DNA of 11,092 bases from JANLQX01 sp043775075 (GTDB lineage: Bacteria > Actinomycetota > Acidimicrobiia > Acidimicrobiales > JANYDT01). The first letter of the stretch is position 1, and every line of letters begins with the position of its first letter. The DNA lies in NCBI GenBank assembly GCA_043775075.1, contig JAYVSS010000189.1, positions 1 through 11,092 of the forward strand, read 5' to 3'. Both the position numbers and the translations under genes were made by a program. The notes beneath the pieces are model-generated. The model had not been told where the DNA came from. It ran no database searches and was given only the letters and a program-made list of their open reading frames with translations. Of the stretch, positions 1 to 6,477 are shown piece by piece.

Positions 1-50
1 AGCTCAGCCCGAACCTCGTCACCTAACACAATCGGATCAACACGACTCAT
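1..50 (-). CDS. Start of an unidentified gene, cut by the window edge
   Basis: An ATG on the minus strand (48-50) opens a reading frame of 16 codons, MSRVDPIVLGDEVRAE, that runs without a stop to the left edge. Its composition (DP, GDEVRAE) looks like a real protein start rather than an antisense shadow, and it has the same orientation as the three genes to its right. There is no clear Shine-Dalgarno sequence; a GGATGG lies just before the start. Sixteen residues are too few to name a family. The 86 bases between it and the next gene (51-136) hold nothing else I can identify. Confidence 0.35.
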   Translation of the reverse strand, partial: MSRVDPIVLGDEVRAE

Positions 51-136
51 CCACCCATCCAACTACACGCGAGTTAAACCCGCGAGGATGCACTAGCGAC
101 CCGGCCGGCCTGCGGACTGGCACCCCACTCCGAATC

Positions 137-949
137 TCAGGTGGGTTGGTGACCGGGAAGGGCGAGGAGAAGCATCGACGCCTTATCGAGGAACCACCGA
201 CGCTGTTCTTCGCCGATAGTGACTTCGACGGCGGGCGTCTCGATGGCCACTCCGTCGTCGTCCGGCTGGAGGTACCCACGGACCCGGAAGGCCAGGCGAT
301 GGGTCACGACGGCCCCTTCGGCTCGGTTGTCGGTGATCGTCAACTCAGCGGTTGCCGTGCGGTCGAGCGCGGACGGCGTGGCGGTGTCGGCCTCGGTCAA
401 GGTCACGTCCACGGGGAATTCGATGAAGGCGGTGGTGTCGGTGGACAGTTCGCCCTTCGTCGTCGGGATGTCCCGACCGCTCGCCGTAAGGATCGACGGG
501 CCGACGGTGGTCACGCCGTCGGAATCAATCCATCGAATGGTAACGATGCGTCGGCCCACCGCCTGATTACACACGACACGGGCGGTGAACCGGACCGCGT
601 CCCCGGCATGGAACACCAACTCCTCGACCGCACCAGGCGCATCGCCGACCGCCACCCAGCCAGTATCGGCGACGCCCAGCTGTGCCGGAGGCAGGGCTTC
701 GTCGAACCGATCGCGCAGGGCGAACACGTAGGTCCCGTTGGCCGCCCGCAGACCTTCCGCCGTACGCTCAGCCATGAGGCGCATGGCGTCGGCCTGCGCC
801 TGACTGGCAGCGACCATCTCGGCCGGAAAGAGTGGCGCCGGTGCGCTGCTGCGAACCCGCCCGAGGACGTAGGCCCCGAGGACAAAGCTTGCGCTTCCGG
901 CGGCCAACGCGCCCCAGGAAACGATCGTGACAAGGGCGAGGCCGTACAT
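137..949 (-). CDS. Membrane-anchored protein of unknown function
   Basis: I do not recognise this 270-residue protein. Residues 2-30 form one hydrophobic segment (YGLALVTIVSW...VLGAYVLG) followed by RVRSS, which suggests an N-terminal membrane anchor. A short helical stretch (about 33-70, rich in Ala, Gln, Met and Glu) comes next. The rest is rich in Val and Thr with alternating hydrophobic residues (for example VRFTARVVC, RIVTIRWID, TATAELTIT, THRLAFRVRGYL), which suggests a beta-sandwich, possibly Ig-like. It ends with a short hydrophobic tail. I chose the ATG at 949 because the membrane segment begins there; a TTG at 1003 would add 18 residues and has a weak GGCAGG upstream. It lies 95 bases downstream of the DtxR-like repressor on the same strand and could be co-transcribed with it. 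No catalytic motif is visible. Confidence 0.7.
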   Translation of the reverse strand: MYGLALVTIVSWGALAAGSASFVLGAYVLGRVRSSAPAPLFPAEMVAASQAQADAMRLMAERTAEGLRAANGTYVFALRDRFDEALPPAQLGVADTGWVAVGDAPGAVEELVFHAGDAVRFTARVVCNQAVGRRIVTIRWIDSDGVTTVGPSILTASGRDIPTTKGELSTDTTAFIEFPVDVTLTEADTATPSALDRTATAELTITDNRAEGAVVTHRLAFRVRGYLQPDDDGVAIETPAVEVTIGEEQRRWFLDKASMLLLALPGHQPT

Positions 950-1044
950 ACCGTGAGCAGTATCGGCACTTCGGCCGTGCGGGTTGATCCGCGGCGTAAA
1001 CAACCGCCTGCCGTTTGGCTGCAGGGCCCTGCGGGTTGACCGAG

Positions 1045-1713
1045 CTAAACGAGTTCGACGTAGAGGTTCGAGGCCAACGCCGCGCCGAGAGCAACGGTGG
1101 ACGTGCCGACGCGGACGCTCATCGCTCCGTCGGGCGCCTTGGCATCCACGGTGCCGTCAACCCCAGTGATAAATCGCTGGTCATTGAGGTAATTCATAGC
1201 CGCGGCGTCGATTTCAACGGTCTCGGTGACCCGACTCAACCGGACCCGCGTGCCGGGACTCACGTCGCTCAGGACGACGAGGGTCCGGGTATCGCGCATG
1301 CCTCCGGGAATGGGATTGCCGTGCGGACAGGTGGACGGATCGTGGAGCTTGGCGGCCAGGAGATCGGCGACCTCGTCGCTAATAACGTGTTCCCACCGAC
1401 CTGCTTCGAGGTGCGCCTTGTGCCACGGCAACCCGATGATGTCGGTCAGAAGCCTCTCAGCGAGGCGATGCTTGCGCACCACCTGTTCGGCCAACGCCCG
1501 TCCTTCGGCCGTGAGTGAAATTGTGCGACCATCGACAGCCAGGTACCCCTTGGCCTTCAACCGACCGACCATTTCCCACACGGTGGGGGCGGAAAACCCG
1601 AGACGCTCCACCAGGCGGGCCTGAATCACCGTGACGCCGTCCTCGGCCAATTCGTAAATCGTCGTGAGGTATTCCTCGATCGGCGGATGGTAGGCATCAA
1701 CGACCGTAGGCAT
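1045..1713 (-). CDS. DtxR/IdeR-family metal-dependent transcriptional repressor
   Basis: A 222-residue cytoplasmic repressor that should bind DNA when loaded with Fe(II) or Mn(II). Residues 1-75 are the winged helix-turn-helix (EEYLTTIYELAEDGVTVI, then VERLGFSAPTVWEMVGRLKAKGYL). Residues 76-135 are the dimerisation and metal-binding helices (RKHRLAERLLTDIIGLPW, RWEHVISDEV, CPHGNPIPG), very close to Corynebacterium DtxR. Residues 145-222 resemble the C-terminal SH3/FeoA-like domain (VALGAALASNLYVELV). By alignment from memory, the ancillary metal ligands are kept (H82, E86, H101 for DtxR H79, E83, H98). At the primary site DtxR Met10 is Glu14 and Cys102 is Gly105, while Glu105 and His106 are kept as E108 and H109. 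Metal choice is therefore uncertain and Mn is possible. The ATG at 1713 fits the family start; an upstream in-frame extension to 1788 looks non-coding. Confidence 0.92.
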   Translation of the reverse strand: MPTVVDAYHPPIEEYLTTIYELAEDGVTVIQARLVERLGFSAPTVWEMVGRLKAKGYLAVDGRTISLTAEGRALAEQVVRKHRLAERLLTDIIGLPWHKAHLEAGRWEHVISDEVADLLAAKLHDPSTCPHGNPIPGGMRDTRTLVVLSDVSPGTRVRLSRVTETVEIDAAAMNYLNDQRFITGVDGTVDAKAPDGAMSVRVGTSTVALGAALASNLYVELV

Positions 1714-1719
1714 CTTTCC

Positions 1720-1725
1720 ATCGTA
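1720..1725 (-). promoter_or_regulatory. Candidate -10 element for a leaderless DtxR transcript
   Basis: The minus strand reads TACGAT, then GGAAAG, then the ATG of the DtxR-like gene. TACGAT matches the actinobacterial -10 consensus TANNNT, and 6 nt downstream is the usual place for the transcription start, which would be the A of the ATG. GGAAAG touches the start codon, too close to serve as a normal ribosome binding site. No -35 element is evident. Confidence 0.4.
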
Positions 1726-1800
1726 GGCCGATACCCGCCCGAAGCCGGCTTCGAGAGACGAAACGTACGGCGAACCAACGCCACGCACGGGGCCCGTCCA

Positions 1801-2223
1801 TCACCCGTCGATGACCAGCGCCCGCAATGCGTCAGCGACCGCCTCGGGCAGCCGATGGGGTCGTCCGTGGGCGTTGCATGCACCCGCCCGGACCTCGGCC
1901 TCGCACAGGACTTCAACGACATCATCGGCGCTCGTGCGCGTGATGCGCTGGCGCCAGTGCCCGACCACCCGGCCGAGCTCAACGATCACCGTGTGCACCG
2001 TGACCACATCGTCGGCCACGGCCGGGAGGCGATATTTTACGTTCAGCTCAGCCACCACCACCTGGATTCCCTGTTGGGCCAGCACGGCCAATGAGCACCC
2101 GACGGACTCCAACGCTTCGCATCGCCCGGCCTCGAACCAGCCGATATAGACCGCGTGGTTCACGTGGTTGTACGGATCGAGTTCGCCGAACCGAACTTTC
2201 AGCGACAGTGCGTGGGGCGCCAT
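1801..2223 (-). CDS. Acyl-CoA thioesterase, 4-hydroxybenzoyl-CoA thioesterase (hot-dog) family
   Basis: A 140-residue protein of the usual size for the YbgC/FcbC-like hot-dog thioesterases, which hydrolyse acyl-CoA thioesters in the cytoplasm. The diagnostic motif is at residues 11-30, RFGELDPYNHVNHAVYIGWF, in which Asp16 matches the catalytic Asp of 4-hydroxybenzoyl-CoA thioesterase and NHVNHAVY is the family's conserved loop. A following VVAELNVKYRLPA segment and a VTVHTVIVELGR...WRQRITR beta region complete the fold. The acyl group cannot be read from sequence. I chose ATG 2223 over the TTG at 2262 because the motif then sits at the normal distance from the start and a -10-like TATTCT lies 6 nt upstream. 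It lies 87 bases upstream of the DtxR gene on the same strand and diverges from the aminotransferase. Confidence 0.88.
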   Translation of the reverse strand: MAPHALSLKVRFGELDPYNHVNHAVYIGWFEAGRCEALESVGCSLAVLAQQGIQVVVAELNVKYRLPAVADDVVTVHTVIVELGRVVGHWRQRITRTSADDVVEVLCEAEVRAGACNAHGRPHRLPEAVADALRALVIDG

Positions 2224-2229
2224 GGCCGG

Positions 2230-2235
2230 AGAATA
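2230..2235 (-). promoter_or_regulatory. Candidate -10 element for a leaderless thioesterase transcript
   Basis: The minus strand reads TATTCT, CCGGCC, ATG. TATTCT fits TANNNT closely and the 6-nt gap places the transcription start on the start codon. No Shine-Dalgarno sequence is present. The same spacing occurs before the DtxR gene and before the gene at the right edge. Confidence 0.4.
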
Positions 2236-2278
2236 CCGAACAACGGGGATCGACGCGGCCAAGACTCCGCCACTCCCG

Positions 2279-2296
2279 CTTTGTTACTGCACAAAG
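2279..2296. promoter_or_regulatory. Inverted repeat in the divergent control region, candidate operator
   Basis: The arms CTTTGT and ACAAAG flank the 6-base spacer TACTGC, giving an 18-bp dyad between the divergent thioesterase and aminotransferase genes. It is 83 bases before the aminotransferase start. Size and place fit a binding site for a dimeric repressor or activator, but I cannot name the regulator. No clear plus-strand -10/-35 pair was found in 2224-2378. Confidence 0.3.
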
Positions 2297-2363
2297 GACC
2301 TGCGGGGGCGGCGTTCGCCTCGACACTGAACGGAGCGTCGCCTGGCCCGGGCGGCCTTGTCGC

Positions 2364-2369
2364 AGGAGG
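2364..2369 (+). promoter_or_regulatory. Ribosome binding site that fixes the aminotransferase start
   Basis: A perfect AGGAGG lies 9 nt before the ATG at 2379. It settles the start: the frame is open far upstream, to 2091, but that extension overlaps the divergent thioesterase and has an Arg/Pro/Ser-rich, non-protein-like translation. Confidence 0.75.
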
Positions 2370-2378
2370 ATCTGTCCC

Positions 2379-3725
2379 ATGAATGCACCCGGACTCGGCG
2401 CAGAGGTCAAAGCATCGGATCGACGCCACGTGTTCCACTCGTGGTCGGCCCAGGGCATGATCGATCCGGTGGCCATTGCCGGGGCCGAGGGCAGCTGGAT
2501 GTGGGACTTTGATGGCCAGCGCTACCTCGACTTTTCCTCTCAGCTGGTCAACGTGAATATTGGTCACCAGCACCCCAAGTTGGTGAAGGCCATCCAGGAG
2601 CAGGCCGCCAAGCTCTGCACGATCGCCCCCTTCCATGCCAACGAAGCGCGCAGCGAGGCCGCCCGGCTCATAGCCGAACGTGCTCCCGAGGGCCTGAACA
2701 TGGTGTTCTTCACCAACGGCGGCGCCGACGGCATCGAGCACGCCGTGCGTATGGCTCGCCTCCACACCGGCCGGGCCAAGGTGATGACGGCCTATCGCAG
2801 CTACCACGGCGCCACCGGTGGGGCCATCATGATGACCGGCGATCCGCGTCGTTGGGCGAGCGAGCCTGGGACTCCGGGCTACGTACACTTTTGGGGACCG
2901 TATTCGTACCGCTCAGCGTTCCATTCGTCGTCGGTCGAGGAGGAAGGCCTACGGGCCCTCGAACACCTTCGTAGCGTCATCATGGTCGAAGGTGCACATA
3001 CGATTGCGGCGATTGCCCTTGAGTCCGTCGTCGGAACCAACGGCATCCTGATCCCCCCGCCCGGCTACCTCGCAGGCGTGCGGGCCATCTGCGACGAGTT
3101 CGGGATCGTCATGATTTCCGACGAAGTGATGAGTGGGTTCGGCCGCTGCGGTGAGTGGTTTGCCATCAACCACTGGAACGTCACGCCGGACCTCATCGTG
3201 TTCGCCAAGGGCGTGAATTCGGGGTATCTGCCGATTGGTGGCGTGGTCATTTCCGATGCCATCGCCGCCACCTTCAACGAGCGGGTGTATCCGGGGGGCC
3301 TGACCTACTCCGGTCACGTGTTGGCCTGTGCCTCGGCGGTGGCGAGCATCAAGATCTTCGAGGAGGAGGGCATCTTGGACCATGCCCGCGAACTCGGTCG
3401 GATCATCGGTCACGAGTTGTGCGAGATGGCGGCGCGTCATCCGTCGATCGGCGAAGTCCGTGGACTCGGTGTGTTCTGGGCCATCGAATTGGTGAAGAAC
3501 CAGGCCACCCGTGAACCGCTGGTGCCGTTCAACGCCTCGGGCCCGGCGGCGGGTCCGATGAACGAACTCATCGGAGCATGCAAGGCCAAGGGGCTGTGGC
3601 CTTTCGTGCACTTCAACCGCATGCACGTGGTGCCGCCGTGCACCACATCGGTCGAAGACGTGCGCCACGGCTTAGCCATCATCGACGAGGTGCTGGCCCT
3701 GGCCGACGCCCGCGTCGAGGGCTAG
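2379..3725 (+). CDS. Class III PLP-dependent aminotransferase (omega-amino acid:pyruvate type)
   Basis: A 448-residue protein, full length for class III aminotransferases, which move an amino group from an omega-amino acid or amine to a keto acid such as pyruvate. Visible landmarks are the N-terminal HVFHSWSAQ and the family's DFSSQLVNVNIGHQHP (51-66), the phosphate-binding TNGGADGIEHAVRMAR (112-127), YHGAT (142-146) for the cofactor ring, ISDEVMSGFGR (246-256) with Asp248 for the PLP nitrogen, and FAKGVNSGYLPIGGV (275-289) with Lys277 as the Schiff-base lysine. The HSWSAQ/SSQLVNVNIGHQHP pattern recalls the taurine- or beta-alanine-pyruvate branch rather than GABA or ornithine enzymes, but substrate is an inference. 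It is the only complete plus-strand gene here, divergent from the thioesterase and facing the importer operon across a gene-free scar. In a pyrimidine-type pathway it would handle beta-alanine or 3-aminoisobutyrate. Confidence 0.93.
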   Translation: MNAPGLGAEVKASDRRHVFHSWSAQGMIDPVAIAGAEGSWMWDFDGQRYLDFSSQLVNVNIGHQHPKLVKAIQEQAAKLCTIAPFHANEARSEAARLIAERAPEGLNMVFFTNGGADGIEHAVRMARLHTGRAKVMTAYRSYHGATGGAIMMTGDPRRWASEPGTPGYVHFWGPYSYRSAFHSSSVEEEGLRALEHLRSVIMVEGAHTIAAIALESVVGTNGILIPPPGYLAGVRAICDEFGIVMISDEVMSGFGRCGEWFAINHWNVTPDLIVFAKGVNSGYLPIGGVVISDAIAATFNERVYPGGLTYSGHVLACASAVASIKIFEEEGILDHARELGRIIGHELCEMAARHPSIGEVRGLGVFWAIELVKNQATREPLVPFNASGPAAGPMNELIGACKAKGLWPFVHFNRMHVVPPCTTSVEDVRHGLAIIDEVLALADARVEG

Positions 3726-3742
3726 GACCGGGTTCGCTCTCA

Positions 3743-3820
3743 TTGATGTCCGGATTGTGACTGCCTGTCCGGATTGCGACGTCGTTTTCCGGACATCATG
3801 TCGCCAAGTGGACATCAACC
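3743..3820. repeat. Cluster of TGTCCGG direct and inverted repeats, possible insertion-sequence end
   Basis: Four related units lie in 78 bases just after the aminotransferase. TGTCCGGATTGTGAC (3747-3761) and TGTCCGGATTGCGAC (3766-3780) are direct copies 19 bases apart with one mismatch. The second copy forms a 30-bp palindrome (3766-3795) with an inverted copy, sharing 8-bp arms TGTCCGGA/TCCGGACA and the centre CGACGTCG (3777-3784). TGATGTCCGG (3744-3753) pairs with CCGGACATCA (3789-3798), and TTGATGTCC (3743-3751) pairs with GGACATCAA (3810-3818). Multiple internal repeats of this sort are known at IS21-family ends; that link is an inference. No transposase remains nearby. The array could also act as a terminator or protein-binding site. 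Confidence 0.5.
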
Positions 3821-3897
3821 AGGCCCGGGCGAGCAAGAAGTCGCCACGTCGGCCGACGACGAAGCTGGACCGTTTACGGTGCTCCCCACGCACCGAC

Positions 3898-4140
3898 TTG
3901 AACTCAGCTCTCGGAAAGCGACTGCGGAGTACCGTTCGGGCTGACGAATTCGATGCTCGGCTCGGCGGGGATGAATTCATCGTCATCAGCGATCAGGTGA
4001 CCGATCCTCATTCACTCAGCCAGCTCGGATCTCGGATTCAGTCAATGATAAGCGCGCCTATTACCGTGGGGCAACGAAGTCACGCGGTCGGTGTGAGCAT
4101 CGGTGCCGTTTGGACTTCGGATCGAACCGTCACCCCGTCG
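3898..4140 (+). pseudogene. GGDEF-domain (diguanylate cyclase) remnant
   Basis: A readable stretch encodes LGKRLRSTVRADEFDARLGG, then GDEFIVISDQVTDPHSLSQL and, further on, HAVGVSIGAVW. This is the second half of a GGDEF domain, with an intact RLGGDEF signature and the SIGAV strand. Such domains make cyclic di-GMP. The first half (the DxLTGLxNR region) and the C-terminal DxAMY/AK helix are absent: upstream of about 3898 the frame is Arg/Lys/Ser-rich with no resemblance, and after about 4140 it becomes Arg-rich with no match in any of the three frames. The whole open frame (3757-4290) starts with a GTG inside the repeat cluster and has no ribosome binding site. With neither a complete fold nor a plausible start I read it as a decayed fragment. 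The bases between the repeats and the remnant (3821-3897) show no recognisable content. Confidence 0.6.
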
Positions 4141-4294
4141 GGTCGTCGTCGACGAACTCCGGTCCGACATCACCCCGCTCACGCAGACCGCGTAGCCCGG
4201 TCACGCAGACGCTCAAGACGCACAGGCATGCAGACGCGAAATTGGTCGCCCACCGAGTCCAGAGGACCCGGCGAGCGCCCAAAGTGTTGACTTC
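4141..4294. other. Gene-free spacer with a short direct repeat
   Basis: This completes the 569-base stretch between the aminotransferase and the binding-protein gene. TCACGCAGAC occurs twice (4179-4188 and 4201-4210), and a weak 5-bp stem GACCG/CGGTC (4186-4190, 4198-4202) lies between and across the copies. The stem lacks a T-tract and is about 90 bases beyond the stop of the binding-protein gene, so I do not call it a terminator. The two convergent genes thus end without an obvious intrinsic terminator. Confidence 0.35.
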
Positions 4295-5575
4295 TTAGTT
4301 GCCGCCCTCGTTCAGGGTGACGGTCGTTCCCTTGAAGCCAGCACCCTTCACATCGACGCCCGCGGCTGACCACGTCTCGTTGGCCTTTTTGGCGAAGTCG
4401 TTGGTGAACGCGGCGGCGTCGGGAGCCTTGGTGATGATCGTGGCACCCTCAGCGTTCTTCGTCTCCATCGCCACCTTGGCGGTCTGATCCCAGGCCGCCT
4501 GATCGATCATGCCCACGCCACCGGCCGACGGCCAGATCAGCTTGTTGATCTCGTTCATCTGCCAGGCCTGGTGGCTCTTGCCGAGCTTGGAACCCTTGGC
4601 CACGACAATGTCAACGCACTTGTCGGCGTTGTCACGGCAGTACACCCAACCCTGGATTGAGGCGTTCACGAAGCGCTGCGTTTGATCCTTGTAAGCAGCG
4701 TCGGCCAGCTTCTCCGTGTTTGCCCAGATCGCATCCTGGAGCATGGCGGTGCCTTCGTCGTTCCAATTGATGGCCTTGAACGCATCGGCGGTGTAGAGCT
4801 TGCCAGTGGCGGGATCTTTGGCCTCGAGAAGCTGAGCGTATTCGTTGTAGATCATGGCCTGGGCGGCGTCGATTTCCTTCTTCAGCAGCGCCTGCATGTC
4901 GAACTGCTGCTGCACCAGGGTCACGTCCTTGGCCGGATCGAGACCGGCTTTGGTCATGCCGGCGAAGAGTTCGTATTCGTTGCCGAAGCCCCAGTTACCG
5001 ATCTTCTTGCCTTTGAAATCCGCCGGTCCGGCGATCTTGGAGTCGGCCCAGGAAACTTGGAGGGTACCGGAACGCTGGAAGATTTGGGCGACGTTGGTGA
5101 TACCTGCACCCTGCTCACGCGACGCGAGTGCCTTTGGAACCCACGAAATGGCGTAGTCCACGGCGCCGGTGGCGAGCTGCGTCTGAGGGACGATCTCCAC
5201 ACCGCCTTCGACGATTTCAACGTCGAGGCATTGGCCCTTATAGAAGCCCTGATCGGCGGCGGCAAAGTACCCGGCGAACTGCGCCTGGGTGACCCACTGC
5301 AGCTGGAGCTTGACCTTGTTCGGCGTGGTGCACTCGGCGGCAGCCGCAGCAGCGGGGGCCGCGGTGGTCTCGGCGGCAGCCGGAGCAGCGGTGGTTTCCG
5401 CGGCGGCCGGAGCGGCTGTCGTGTCGGCGGCGGCCGGCGCGGCGGTGGTGTCTGCGGCTCCGGCGGTTGTGTCAGGGACGGCAGTGGTGTCCTTGGAGTC
5501 CTTGCTACAGCCAACGGCAAAAAGGGTAACGACGCCGAATGCGGCGACGGATTGGATCAACTTGGTAGTTCTCAT
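4295..5575 (-). CDS. ABC importer substrate-binding lipoprotein, NMT1/THI5-like
   Basis: A 426-residue extracellular binding protein. Residues 1-22 are a lipoprotein signal (MRTTKLIQ, then a hydrophobic core ending LFAVG) with Cys23 as the lipidated residue. Residues 24-80 are a Thr/Ala/Pro linker with four 9-residue repeats. The binding domain (about 85-426) opens with VKLQLQWVTQAQFAGYFAAA and DQGFYKG, the signature of the NMT1/THI5 family (PF09084), whose members bind hydroxymethylpyrimidine, riboflavin, hydantoin-like, sulfonate or nitrate ligands. Further landmarks are GAVDYAISWVPKAL, FKGKKIGNWGFGNEYELF and MIYNEYAQL. GNWGFGNEY and the MIYNEY segment resemble binding proteins I remember from pyrimidine/hydantoin clusters, so a pyrimidine-like ligand is my first guess. 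The gene is last in the importer operon, 101 bases after the permease, with GAGGAG 3 nt before the ATG. Confidence 0.92.
   Translation of the reverse strand: MRTTKLIQSVAAFGVVTLFAVGCSKDSKDTTAVPDTTAGAADTTAAPAAADTTAAPAAAETTAAPAAAETTAAPAAAAAAECTTPNKVKLQLQWVTQAQFAGYFAAADQGFYKGQCLDVEIVEGGVEIVPQTQLATGAVDYAISWVPKALASREQGAGITNVAQIFQRSGTLQVSWADSKIAGPADFKGKKIGNWGFGNEYELFAGMTKAGLDPAKDVTLVQQQFDMQALLKKEIDAAQAMIYNEYAQLLEAKDPATGKLYTADAFKAINWNDEGTAMLQDAIWANTEKLADAAYKDQTQRFVNASIQGWVYCRDNADKCVDIVVAKGSKLGKSHQAWQMNEINKLIWPSAGGVGMIDQAAWDQTAKVAMETKNAEGATIITKAPDAAAFTNDFAKKANETWSAAGVDVKGAGFKGTTVTLNEGGN
5345..5452 (-). repeat. Four 27-bp tandem repeats coding the lipoprotein linker
   Basis: Residues 42-77 of the binding protein are DTTAAPAAA twice and ETTAAPAAA twice, an exact four-unit array at protein level; the DNA units are similar but not identical. 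It forms a flexible, uncharged tether between the lipid anchor and the binding domain. Repeat number could vary between strains through slippage. Confidence 0.85.
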
Positions 5576-5578
5576 ATG

Positions 5579-5584
5579 CTCCTC
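5579..5584 (-). promoter_or_regulatory. Ribosome binding site of the binding-protein gene
   Basis: GAGGAG on the minus strand ends 3 nt before the ATG at 5575, a short but usable spacing. The rest of the 101-base gap to the upstream permease shows no convincing promoter or terminator. Confidence 0.5.
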
Positions 5585-5676
5585 GGAGGATGGTCGTGGT
5601 GGTACGTATTGGTGGTTTGGGTACTACGTGTACAGATGTTTTTCAGGTGCTACAGGGAAGATGGGTGAGGAACCGA

Positions 5677-6477
5677 TTATGCCCGGTCCGACGCACGACG
5701 CCGGGCCTGCCACGGCATCGCGACTCGTTCGAGCAATACGGCAAAAAGATAAAACGACAGACCCAGCGCGCAGGCGGCGGTGACGTAGGCCCAACCCTTG
5801 GCCGTGGCCGACAGTTTCATCGCCGATGCCGCCCGATTGCCCAGTCCGTTTTGTAGGCCCCCGAAGTATTCGACGACCACGGCCGCAATCACCGATAGAG
5901 AGGCGGCGATTCGAATACCGGTGATGGTGAAGGCCAGGGCATTGGGCAGACGAACGAGCCTCAGGAACGCGCTGTCGGAAGCGGCGTAGGACCGCATGAG
6001 TTCCGTGTGAACCGGATCGACCTGGGTAAGCCCTTTCAGGGTGTTGACGAAGATCGGGAAGAACGCCACGAGCCCGATGACGACGCGTCTGGCAGTATCA
6101 GACGTGGAGCCGAAAAGGTTATAGAACACTGGCCCGAGCGCCACGATCGGCATGGTGTTCAGCGCCGCTCCGATGGGTGCGATAAGCGCACGTACGGTTC
6201 CGAATCGTTGGGCGACAAAAGCGAGCAGCAGGGCCACAATTGTTCCCGCAATCAGACCGATCACGGCGTTCGTACCGGTGTTGACGGCCGTCTCCCAGAT
6301 CCCCGTCTTGTTCAGTTTCATCTGTGCCCATATGGCTGACGGAGCCGGAAGCAGGAACGGTTTGATCTTGCGCCAGATGACGAACCGTTCCCAGGCAAAA
6401 AGAAAGAGAGCGCCCCACGCCAGCGGCGGGACGATCTGGATGGCCCGACTGGAAACCGTCTTAGCGAACCGATTCAT
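5677..6477 (-). CDS. ABC importer permease subunit (second permease)
   Basis: A 266-residue inner-membrane permease of the BPD-transport type used by NMT1/THI5-type importers (SsuC/TauC/ThiX-like). It has about six hydrophobic segments, near residues 14-34, 67-89, 96-120, 131-150, 183-205 and 229-250. The cytoplasmic EAA loop that docks on the ATPase is at about 157-191: ELMRSYAASDSAFLRLVRLP followed by NALAFTITGIRIA. LLPAPSAIW (42-50) is the usual family motif after the first segment. The ATG overlaps the stop of the ATPase gene as ATGA (6474-6477), so the two are translationally coupled. It pairs with the other permease in a probable heterodimeric channel. Confidence 0.92.
   Translation of the reverse strand: MNRFAKTVSSRAIQIVPPLAWGALFLFAWERFVIWRKIKPFLLPAPSAIWAQMKLNKTGIWETAVNTGTNAVIGLIAGTIVALLLAFVAQRFGTVRALIAPIGAALNTMPIVALGPVFYNLFGSTSDTARRVVIGLVAFFPIFVNTLKGLTQVDPVHTELMRSYAASDSAFLRLVRLPNALAFTITGIRIAASLSVIAAVVVEYFGGLQNGLGNRAASAMKLSATAKGWAYVTAACALGLSFYLFAVLLERVAMPWQARRRASDRA

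Noticed and set aside
61..95. Short CGCG stem around AGTTAAACC as a terminator or RNA element
   Set aside because: The stem is four pairs long with no T-tract and no conserved RNA features.
146..1039. Long plus-strand open frame opposite the membrane-anchored protein
   Set aside because: Its translation is Gly/Arg/His-rich without hydrophobic patterning, as expected from the antisense of a high-GC gene; the minus-strand frame has a membrane segment and beta pattern and matches the orientation of its neighbours.
2091..2378. Open upstream extension of the aminotransferase frame (96 codons)
   Set aside because: It overlaps the divergent thioesterase, has an Arg/Pro/Ser-rich translation with no family features, and a perfect AGGAGG sits before the ATG at 2379.
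4179..4210. Direct repeat TCACGCAGAC as a CRISPR or attachment site
   Set aside because: There are only two 10-base copies with a 12-base gap, no further units and no associated genes; it is most likely chance or a small duplication.
3757..4290. 177-codon plus-strand frame as an intact gene
   Set aside because: Only the middle resembles a GGDEF domain; the start lies in the repeat cluster without a ribosome binding site and both ends have non-protein-like composition.
4682..5668. Plus-strand Gly-rich frame and the Ala/Val-rich frame at 5289-5783
   Set aside because: Both are antisense shadows of the binding-protein gene; their repetitive Gly or Ala runs are the reverse complement of the lipoprotein linker repeats.
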